Shown piece after piece: positions 1 through 5,493 of a stretch of 5,493 nucleotides of DNA. Origin of the DNA: JALHOM01 sp964615775 (GTDB lineage Bacteria > Patescibacteriota > Saccharimonadia > Saccharimonadales > 2-12-FULL-41-12); assembly GCA_964615775.1 (NCBI GenBank), contig CAZTQB010000015.1, positions 1-5,493 of the forward strand, written 5' to 3'. The translations under genes were made by a program, and so were the position numbers. The notes below the pieces were generated by a model. That model did not search any database and had not been told where the DNA came from. It was given only the letters and a program-made list of their open reading frames with translations. Position 1 is the first letter of the stretch. Each line of letters opens with the position of its first letter.

Positions 1-469
1 GGGTTGGGGTAGTGGTCACGGGCGGCGTGGGAACGACCGGTCGGGCCGGGGGCTTCGTCTTGTCGACGCAGCCGGACGGCACCGGGGGGACCGACACAAA
101 CTTCGTGTCAGTGCCAGGACGCCCGTTGGCCCACCTCAGGGAGAGCTTGACAGTCCCTCCCTTGTAGGTCGCGGGAACCGGAACGTTCCACATGGCATCC
201 TTGCCATTGACCGCCGCCAGGCGGATACCCAACGACTTTCTGTCGAGGAAAGCCTCGACGTTCATGTCGTTGGACGTACCGTAGGTCGGCTGGCCCTCGC
301 GGTTGCCCGCAGAGAGCGTAACCAGACCTGCGGCCTTGCCGTTCGCGTCGTAGACGCAAACGGTCTTGGCCTCCTGGACGGTCGTCCAGGCCATGGCCGG
401 AGATGCCATCACGGCACCTCCGATCACAGCTGCTGCTGCGATCACACGAACCCTGTTGAACTTGGACAC
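1..469 (-). CDS. Exported two-cysteine protein with Pro/Thr-rich C-terminal region (3' end outside window)
   Basis: The frame is open for 156 codons from a GTG at 469-467 and runs off the left edge, so the C-terminus is missing. Residues 1-27 look like a classical signal peptide: basic K3, R6 and R8, a hydrophobic core at about 9-21, and a signal-peptidase-I-like site SPAMA before W28. The mature part (about 28-134) is rich in short alternating strand-like segments and has only two cysteines, C38 and C134, which could close a disulfide around one compact domain. From about 138 it becomes a Pro/Thr/Val linker (PPARPVVPTPP), typical of surface proteins with a later anchor; no anchor is visible. 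The start is supported by AAGGGA six bases upstream and an in-frame TAG shortly before. Base composition is about two-thirds G+C (124 of the first 180 bases by hand count) with mostly G/C third positions, unlike the other two genes. I do not recognise the family; export and surface location are inferred. Confidence 0.8.
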   Translation of the reverse strand, partial: MSKFNRVRVIAAAAVIGGAVMASPAMAWTTVQEAKTVCVYDANGKAAGLVTLSAGNREGQPTYGTSNDMNVEAFLDRKSLGIRLAAVNGKDAMWNVPVPATYKGGTVKLSLRWANGRPGTDTKFVSVPPVPSGCVDKTKPPARPVVPTPPVTTTPT

Positions 470-471
470 TT

Positions 472-541
472 TCAGTCCCTTTCGGGTGGTTGGTAAGTTT
501 GCGAGCTAGTTTACTGCTCTGTCCCTTGTCGGGTGATTGCT
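472..541 (-). repeat. Imperfect direct repeat in the leader, including the ribosome binding site
   Basis: Two units, 472-494 and 518-541, match at 20 positions with three mismatches and one single-base gap. Read on the minus strand each holds CACCCGA followed by AAGGGAC. In both, CCC can pair with GGG, across a GAAA loop in the start-proximal copy and a GACAA loop in the distal copy, so the short stem is kept although the loop differs. The proximal copy carries the real ribosome binding site; the distal copy has no start codon at suitable spacing. The role is unknown: a duplicated translation-control element or a chance local duplication are both possible. Confidence 0.55.
476..481 (-). promoter_or_regulatory. 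Ribosome binding site of the exported-protein gene
   Basis: AAGGGA on the minus strand lies six bases before the GTG start and fixes that start. The GGG can pair with a CCC just upstream across a GAAA tetraloop, so the site may be partly masked in the mRNA. Confidence 0.6.
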
Positions 542-547
542 CGCAAA
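498..547 (-). promoter_or_regulatory. Candidate leader stem-loop, 9-bp perfect stem
   Basis: TTTGCGAGC (498-506) and GCTCGCAAA (539-547) are perfect 9-base inverted repeats 32 bases apart. In the minus-strand transcript they would form a stem whose loop shows the core of the distal leader repeat, ending about 28 bases before the GTG. This could stabilise the mRNA 5' end or present the repeat to a regulator. There is no T-run after it on the minus strand, so it does not look like a terminator. Confidence 0.45.
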
Positions 548-576
548 TACTACTAGGTACTGCAAACTTTTGACTA
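547..576 (-). promoter_or_regulatory. Weak candidate promoter for the exported-protein gene
   Basis: On the minus strand, TAGTCA (576-571) and TAGTAT (552-547) are separated by 18 bases; each resembles the sigma-70 consensus only in part (about four of six for the -35 box, four of six for the -10 box). Transcription would begin near 540, giving a leader of roughly 70 bases. That start would fall inside the 5' arm of the 498-547 stem, so either the stem or this exact promoter may be wrong. Confidence 0.3.
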
Positions 577-598
577 ATCTTCTAATCAAAACTTTGCA
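561..598. repeat. 38-bp imperfect palindrome, possible operator
   Basis: Arms TGCAAACTTTTGA (561-573) and TCAAAACTTTGCA (586-598) match as inverted repeats at 12 of 13 positions around a 12-base A/T-rich centre. The left arm overlaps the proposed -35 box of the minus-strand promoter, where a dimeric DNA-binding protein could control transcription. It is followed by no T-run on either strand, which argues against a terminator. No regulator gene is visible here, so the operator role is inference. Confidence 0.45.
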
Positions 599-828
599 GC
601 ACCCAAACAGCACTAAACATAAAAACTCAACACACACCTACCAAAATTAAATAAAGTCGATTGCTAGCTAGGATTCAATAAGAAACACAAAAGTATCTCA
701 AGTATTAAAACCTATGACTATTTAGTTATAAAAACTAACTGTAAACGTCCCAACCCATTGCCAACAACTACAAAATCATCAAAAAATAGCAATAGTTACA
801 GATATGATATTACCACAGATAAGCTTTT
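599..828. other. A+T-rich intergenic stretch with no supported gene
   Basis: I see no convincing coding frame, RNA gene or remnant of a protein. The only local structure worth naming is a perfect 6-bp inverted repeat, TTAGTT (722-727) and AACTAA (733-738), around a five-base loop; being all A/T except one pair per turn it is weak and may be chance. The stretch is clearly more A+T-rich than the genes on either side and probably holds upstream control DNA for one or both divergent genes. Confidence 0.5.
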
Positions 829-857
829 TTGTCAATACGTTTATGTAATACAGTAAT
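829..857 (+). promoter_or_regulatory. Weak alternative upstream promoter for the ATPase gene
   Basis: TTGTCA (829-834, five of six to the -35 consensus) and AGTAAT (852-857, four of six to the -10 consensus) are 17 bases apart. A transcript from here would start near 864 with a leader of about 35 bases, but that leader also lacks a usable Shine-Dalgarno sequence. It is less convincing than the site at 883-891. Confidence 0.2.
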
Positions 858-882
858 TTTACCCATAAACATAGGCCAAAGA

Positions 883-891
883 TGATATAAT
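883..891 (+). promoter_or_regulatory. Extended -10 promoter of the ATPase gene
   Basis: TGATATAAT is a perfect extended -10 element (TGnTATAAT), which in sigma-70-type promoters can work without a good -35 box; none is seen at the right distance. With the hexamer at 886-891, transcription should begin around 897-899, that is, on or one or two bases before the ATG at 899. The ATPase mRNA would then be leaderless or nearly so. Confidence 0.6.
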
Positions 892-898
892 ATAGCAA

Positions 899-3640
899 AT
901 GATATTCAAAAATACTGCTGCAAATTCGCCTGAGAAAGGAGCCGTGCTACTCCTACAAGTACCCCGTAACAACGAGAAAAAAGAGCTAGCTACCGAGCAA
1001 GTTTTAGCTGCCATACACGGCCTACTTACCAAAGCAGAAACCATGAACATTTTTACTTCGACTGTGCATGAGAAAATCAGCTTCGAAATTGCTACCTTAA
1101 ATGGTCGAATTTGCTTTTTTATATGGACGCCAGAGCATCTTAAACAATACGTTCAGGACCAAGTTTATGCCCAGTATCCAACGGTACATATTTCTGAGGT
1201 CGAAGATTATGCTTTTGGCCAGCAAAACACCATAAATATGACCTGTGAGCTTAAATTAGCCGCTCCAGACCCCTTGCCCATCAAAACCTTCCCAAGCTTC
1301 GAGGTCGACCCTTTGGCCGGTGTAACAGCCACCCTGGCTCAGCTAGAAGAAGGCGAGAATGCCTGGATCCAGCTAATAGCTCGGCCAGCTCAGTCTGGTT
1401 GGTACAAAAAGAGCGAGCATTATGCCAAAAGTATAAGAGGTGGCACCAAAAATAATAGTGCTTACGTAGGACTATGGGGTGCTTTATCTGCCCCTCCAGA
1501 GCAAAAAACCAGTTCAAACACTCTAGCCGAACACGAGTCTGTCAGAGCTAGAGCCGCTGAAGAAAAAAGCCACAAGCTAGCCTACCAGACGACAATTCGC
1601 ATAATCTACAGCAGTAATTCTACCGAATCTCAGGCCAGAATGAGGCTACAATCTATCATCGCATCGTTCAAACAGTTCAACTCTACCTATCTCAACGGTT
1701 TTGTAGCAGGCAAAATGAACAGCCGCCCAGAAGATATAATCGCCTACCAGAACCGCAGTTTTAGCCGCAAAACCATGATTTTGAACATCGAGGAGCTAGC
1801 CAGTGTTTACCACCTACCGCACACCAATGTAGAAACACCTAATATTTTGTGGGCCAATGCCACTACTGCCGAACCGCCAGCCAACTTGCCCGTCAAATTA
1901 ACAGATGAAATTAGCCCAATTGCCGTAACTAACTTCCGTGGTCATAACACACTTTTTGGACTTACCAGAACCGACAGAGGTAGGCATGTTTATATCATTG
2001 GCCAGACCGGTACTGGTAAATCAGGACTCTTAGAGCTACTAACTATCTGCGACATCGCTACCGGCCAAGGTTTTGCCGTGATTGACCCACACGGCGACTA
2101 TGCCCTGAGTGTTTTGCGGAGTATCCCAGAGAGCCGCGTGAACGATGTGATTTACTTCAACCCAGCTGATAGCCAATACCCGATTGCCTTTAATCCACTA
2201 GAAGTTCCTGACCCCAAACTCAAAAGCCATACTTGTTCAGAACTAATTGGTGTCTTAAAGCGAATGTTTGACTCATGGGGACCAAGATTGGAATACATTT
2301 TGCGTTACAGCATACTTGCCCTCCTAGACTACCCAGAAGCCACTATGCTCGACATAACCAAGATCTTAACAGATAAGAAATTCCGGACAGAAGTGCTAAA
2401 ACACGTCACTGACCCAGTGGTTAAGCAATTTTGGACAGTAGAATTTGCCAGCTGGAATGACAAATTTGCCGCTGAAGCCGTAGCACCTGTACTAAACAAA
2501 GTTGGTGCCTTCACAGCCAACCCATTAGTGCGAAATATCGTTGGCCAACCTCATGGTAGCTTCAATATTCGCAAAATTATGGACGAACGCAAAATTTTGA
2601 TTGTTAACCTGTCTCGTGGACTAATAGGTGAAGATAATGCTTCTCTGCTTGGCTCGTTAATGGTCACAAAGATACAGATGGCTGCTATGTCTCGAGCTGA
2701 TGTGTCTAAAGAGGCTCGTACACCGTTCTATCTATACGTAGACGAATTCCAGAATTTTGCAACCGATAGCTTTGCTACAATTTTGTCCGAAGCTCGTAAG
2801 TACTCGCTCAACCTAACTGTAGCCAACCAATACACCGCCCAGATGATGCAAAGTGTACGTGATGCCGTATTTGGTAACGTAGGGACTGTCATTAGTTTCC
2901 GAACCAGTGCCGACGATGCACGCAGTATGCTCAAATACTTCGAGCCAAAATTTACTGATTATGACCTAGTACATATGCACAATCGACATTTTGTCACTAG
3001 CATGACTATCGAGGGCGAGAAAGTCCAAGCTTTTTCGGCTGTCACCAAAGACCTCGAACCGCTAGACTTTGATAACAGCGAGGCAATTATCGCAAAGAGT
3101 CGTGAGCTTTACGCCTCTGATATCGGGTCAGTCGAAAACTATATCGACAGTCGCTACGACCTAAAGACACTCATCAACCAAAAGCCAGTTACTTCTGTCA
3201 AAAAGCCCAAAAACACTTTTCAAAATATCCCCAAGCCACCACAGCCAATAAATACCGATTTACAAACAGTTGAGTCACCTACCACAAGCACCGATTCGCC
3301 AGAAGCAAACTTCGAGAAATCTCCAGAAAAATCATTTGAAACCATAGACGACAAGCTAGAAATTGCTCCAAAAGATAGCAAACAATCTGTTATTGCCGCA
3401 CTGGCCAGACTAGCCGAAAATGCCGCTACCAAAGCAAAGCGTAAGCGTAAACGAACTCGCAAACGTAAAAATAAGCAGGATCAACCTAAAGCTGAGGTCC
3501 CGAAAGTTAAGAAAAAGCCAGAATCTGAGCCAAAACCAAAACCGCAAAAAACACAGCCAGTTAAGCAACCAGAGAAAAAATCGGTCAAAAAAGATAATTT
3601 TGGTAGCTTTGACGACGAAGTAGTTATAAAACTTCGCTAA
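899..3640 (+). CDS. VirD4/TraD/VirB4-HerA-class P-loop ATPase with basic C-terminal tail (type IV secretion/DNA transfer-like)
   Basis: Complete 913-residue protein. Residues 1-340 are a soluble N-terminal region beginning with a strand-like LLLQVPRNNEKKE segment; it has no membrane helix, unlike classical VirD4 coupling proteins. The ATPase core (about 340-720) shows Walker A GQTGTGKS (368-375), IDPHGD (395-400), a mostly helical insert (about 440-545), Walker B YLYVDEFQNF (611-620, acidic D615/E616), and the VANQY motif (641-645) near the DNA-transfer ATPase signature. From about 765 the chain is low-complexity Lys/Pro/Glu/Ser-rich with KRKRKRTRKRKNK at 847-859, ending in a mildly acidic SFDDEVVIKLR. 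Such proteins are common in Patescibacteria and usually annotated as type IV secretory system conjugative DNA transfer or DUF87 proteins. ATP-driven movement of DNA, protein or pilus subunits at the envelope is inferred; the substrate is unknown. The start is fixed by an in-frame TAG at 893-895; a GTG at 944 has AAAGGAG too close to it. No VirB partners lie in the window. Confidence 0.88.
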   Translation: MIFKNTAANSPEKGAVLLLQVPRNNEKKELATEQVLAAIHGLLTKAETMNIFTSTVHEKISFEIATLNGRICFFIWTPEHLKQYVQDQVYAQYPTVHISEVEDYAFGQQNTINMTCELKLAAPDPLPIKTFPSFEVDPLAGVTATLAQLEEGENAWIQLIARPAQSGWYKKSEHYAKSIRGGTKNNSAYVGLWGALSAPPEQKTSSNTLAEHESVRARAAEEKSHKLAYQTTIRIIYSSNSTESQARMRLQSIIASFKQFNSTYLNGFVAGKMNSRPEDIIAYQNRSFSRKTMILNIEELASVYHLPHTNVETPNILWANATTAEPPANLPVKLTDEISPIAVTNFRGHNTLFGLTRTDRGRHVYIIGQTGTGKSGLLELLTICDIATGQGFAVIDPHGDYALSVLRSIPESRVNDVIYFNPADSQYPIAFNPLEVPDPKLKSHTCSELIGVLKRMFDSWGPRLEYILRYSILALLDYPEATMLDITKILTDKKFRTEVLKHVTDPVVKQFWTVEFASWNDKFAAEAVAPVLNKVGAFTANPLVRNIVGQPHGSFNIRKIMDERKILIVNLSRGLIGEDNASLLGSLMVTKIQMAAMSRADVSKEARTPFYLYVDEFQNFATDSFATILSEARKYSLNLTVANQYTAQMMQSVRDAVFGNVGTVISFRTSADDARSMLKYFEPKFTDYDLVHMHNRHFVTSMTIEGEKVQAFSAVTKDLEPLDFDNSEAIIAKSRELYASDIGSVENYIDSRYDLKTLINQKPVTSVKKPKNTFQNIPKPPQPINTDLQTVESPTTSTDSPEANFEKSPEKSFETIDDKLEIAPKDSKQSVIAALARLAENAATKAKRKRKRTRKRKNKQDQPKAEVPKVKKKPESEPKPKPQKTQPVKQPEKKSVKKDNFGSFDDEVVIKLR

Positions 3641-3644
3641 TTTT
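3616..3644 (+). terminator. Weak candidate terminator overlapping the ATPase stop codon
   Basis: CGAAGT (3616-3621) and ACTTCG (3631-3636) form a perfect 6-bp stem with a nine-base loop, ending within the last codons; a TTTT run (3641-3644) follows after four bases. The stem is short and the T-run brief and displaced, so it is marginal. The rest of the 91-base gap up to 3731 shows only a 4-bp GGCT/AGCC stem without a T-run on either strand, so no good terminator is seen for the opposing kinase gene. Confidence 0.25.
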
Positions 3645-3731
3645 GTCGCTCTTTATACCAATTCACGAGAATATTCATCTGTTAAAGGCTAGTTTTATGG
3701 CTGTTTTGAGCCGAAAGGAGTTAGTGTTTAA

Positions 3732-5493
3732 TTACTCTACGGAGTGAGATTTTTTATGGAATGAAAAACCAAACGTGCTGCCTTTGCCCTCTTTGCTGTC
3801 AAACAAAATATTGCCACTTTGAGCTTCGATAACCTTTTTGGCCATGAATAAGCCTAGTCCGGTGCCATCTGGCCGAGCCTCGCGGGCATTTTTGGCACGA
3901 TAAAATTTGGTGAACATATGCTTTTTCTCATCTTCTGGTACGCCAATACCATTATCTTTAACCATGAAGTAAACGCTAGATTTATCTTCGCTCAGCTCTA
4001 CGTCTACCTTACCGCCCCGCGGCGTATAATACAGAGCATTGTCAGTGAAATTCATAATCACTTGCCTAATCTTGTTTTCGTCAAGCATAAGTTCTGTAAA
4101 GTCTTTTGGCTTATCATAGTTTATCTTTATATCTTTCAGGCTAGCCTGTTCGGCCAACTGGGCAATTTCACCTTCTACCACGTTTGCAAGATTACATTTT
4201 TTGTTTTCTATCACAAACTTACCAGACTTGAGCCTAGATACGTTCAACAGGTCACTTATCAGATACACCATACGCTGTGAGCTAACAAAAGATTGCTCGA
4301 GCAACTTTCGCTGAGTATCATTCACCGGCCCAGCGTCACCATCCAAAACCATGCTCATATAACCCTTTACACTAGTCAGAGGCGTACGAAGCTGATGAGA
4401 TGCCATGCTAATAAACTCGTCTTTTGTAGCATCCATAGCCTTCAATTTTTCGTTAGTTTTCTTGAGCTTTGAAGTGGCAGCGTTTACTTTGCCCTGCAAA
4501 GTCACGTTAAACTCTTGTATCTCCTCAAATCTGAGTGCATTTTGCGTAGCAATCACCAGCTCGTCAGCGATAATCTCGATAATTTTATAGTCGGCAGAAG
4601 TATAGATGTTACCGCTACGCTTATTGCCATATATCATAAAAGCCACCGTCTGAAGCTGCCCATAAGATTCAGCCGACATATGAACAAGGCTAGCTATACC
4701 GTATTTATCAAAAATCTTTTGCAGTTCGTCGTCTTTTTGCTCTAAATCTTCGCTAGTTATGATTTTTTTACCTAATCCAAGCAAGCGACCTCGCATATAA
4801 TTGAGGTCATGTTGAGAAAAATTTATCCCTTCAGTACCTGTGACACGTTGCGGCGTATCTTCATCGGCTGGCACCACAATATGCACATGCGAACATTTAA
4901 TGTTATCTTCTATAACCCTAGCCACATGCCTGTGCAGTATACCTATTTCGATATCACCCACAATCACTTTGTTAAGCTGATCCAAAAATTCCTGCGGATC
5001 ATAAGCATCCTGAAAGAAAAACCGATTAGTAACTCTATCAAAATACCGCTTCAGAGGCCCATAACTCAACACCGCAACAACCAAAAAAACTGCGTTAACG
5101 ATAACCGATAGATTATTATCACCGTTTTTTACAAGGTTTTGAACAAAAAATGAAGTTATTAGTGCAAAAATAACAACCAAAATGCTAAGCACAATAATAT
5201 AACCCATAAGTCTGAAGGCTATTAGCTTAATATCGAAGAGTCTATGTCTAACAATAGAGTAAGCAATGCACAATGACATAACTGATGTAAAAATTGGGCC
5301 GAGACTTATCCTAGAATAATCACCAAACCATGGTAAGAGTAAATTAAAATATGCACTAAAAGAACTAGTAATAAGAAACCCTACAAAAAAAATAAATGCT
5401 TGCCTGCTTACCTTACCTTTTTCCTTATGATAAATTAAAAATAGTGTTTTAAGTCCTAAGACAAACAAAGATAGAATTAGTACTGAATAATAT
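3732..5493 (-). CDS. Membrane sensor histidine kinase, 7TM-like sensor-GAF-like-HisKA-HATPase (N-terminus outside window)
   Basis: The frame stays open to the right edge, with eight more codons (YYSVLILS) before a TTG at 5468-5466; since a hydrophobic helix spans that point, the true start lies outside. Counting from that TTG as residue 1: about five membrane helices are seen (the edge to 13, 23-48, 56-73, 86-109, 119-137), with LLLPWF and an RHRLFDIK turn as in the 7TM histidine-kinase sensor family. A soluble GAF-like domain (about 155-310) is followed by a probable coiled coil (313-350). HisKA has the phospho-acceptor H358 in SHQLRTPL. HATPase_c has the N box (N477 in NFTDNALYYTP), G1 DNGIGVP (505-511), F box FTKFY (519-523) and G2 GTGLGL (535-540). 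All catalytic boxes are intact, so it should autophosphorylate and pass phosphate to a response regulator, none of which is in view. The signal is unknown. The gene ends TAA at 3734-3732, converging on the ATPase gene. Confidence 0.92.
   Translation of the reverse strand, partial: YYSVLILSLFVLGLKTLFLIYHKEKGKVSRQAFIFFVGFLITSSFSAYFNLLLPWFGDYSRISLGPIFTSVMSLCIAYSIVRHRLFDIKLIAFRLMGYIIVLSILVVIFALITSFFVQNLVKNGDNNLSVIVNAVFLVVAVLSYGPLKRYFDRVTNRFFFQDAYDPQEFLDQLNKVIVGDIEIGILHRHVARVIEDNIKCSHVHIVVPADEDTPQRVTGTEGINFSQHDLNYMRGRLLGLGKKIITSEDLEQKDDELQKIFDKYGIASLVHMSAESYGQLQTVAFMIYGNKRSGNIYTSADYKIIEIIADELVIATQNALRFEEIQEFNVTLQGKVNAATSKLKKTNEKLKAMDATKDEFISMASHQLRTPLTSVKGYMSMVLDGDAGPVNDTQRKLLEQSFVSSQRMVYLISDLLNVSRLKSGKFVIENKKCNLANVVEGEIAQLAEQASLKDIKINYDKPKDFTELMLDENKIRQVIMNFTDNALYYTPRGGKVDVELSEDKSSVYFMVKDNGIGVPEDEKKHMFTKFYRAKNAREARPDGTGLGLFMAKKVIEAQSGNILFDSKEGKGSTFGFSFHKKSHSVE

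Noticed and set aside
108..359. 83-codon minus-strand frame rich in Arg and Gly
   Set aside because: It is a shifted frame within the exported-protein gene, whose own frame has a start, ribosome binding site and signal peptide.
722..738. TTAGTT/AACTAA hairpin as a regulatory element
   Set aside because: The stem is A/T-only apart from one G-C pair, and such inverted repeats are expected by chance in this A+T-rich gap.
821..830. AAGCTTTTTT as a terminator T-run
   Set aside because: No stem precedes it, and no plus-strand gene lies upstream to need one.
938..946. GGAG followed by GTG as an alternative ATPase start
   Set aside because: Only two bases separate GGAG from the GTG, and starting there would remove N-terminal sequence that looks like part of the conserved first strand.
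3420..3623. 67-codon plus-strand frame inside the ATPase tail
   Set aside because: It is an alternative frame through Lys-codon-rich low-complexity sequence, where long open frames arise easily.
3692..3713. GGCT/AGCC short stem in the convergent gap as a bidirectional terminator
   Set aside because: The stem has only four pairs and no T-run follows on either strand.
3918..5111. Several plus-strand open frames opposite the kinase gene
   Set aside because: They lie antisense to a frame with every histidine-kinase motif and have no family-like features or convincing ribosome binding sites.

Overview
The window most likely comes from a Patescibacteria (Candidate Phyla Radiation) genome, with Saccharibacteria (TM7) as the best guess. 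This rests on two recalled family resemblances: a long soluble TraD/VirB4-like ATPase of the kind conserved in these small genomes, and a multi-membrane-pass histidine kinase of similar type. Nothing in the window (no rRNA, no marker gene) proves the taxonomy. Reading frames fit the standard code and both complete gene ends use TAA.

Layout: (1) Positions 1-469, minus strand, hold the 5' part of a G+C-rich gene for an exported protein: signal peptide, a compact two-cysteine domain, then a Pro/Thr-rich stretch that runs off the left edge. (2) Positions 470-898 are a divergent intergenic region. Its left part holds a structured leader for the exported-protein gene (a duplicated ribosome-binding-site-like unit, a long-range stem, a weak promoter and a 38-bp imperfect palindrome). 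Its right part is A+T-rich with little visible structure until a perfect extended -10 promoter just before the ATPase gene. (3) Positions 899-3640, plus strand, encode a complete 913-residue P-loop ATPase of the VirD4/TraD/VirB4-HerA class with a highly basic, Lys/Pro-rich C-terminal tail. (4) Positions 3641-3731 are a short convergent gap. (5) Positions 3732-5493, minus strand, encode a membrane sensor histidine kinase whose N-terminus lies beyond the right edge.

The three genes do not form an operon: the first two diverge and the last two converge. Any functional link is inference. All three would act at or near the cell envelope if the ATPase serves a secretion, pilus or DNA-transport machine. 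The most notable signals are the almost leaderless start of the ATPase gene, the sharp composition change at the exported-protein gene, and the repeated hairpin architecture of that gene's leader. I see no CRISPR array, tRNA, rRNA, transposase or complete novel system.
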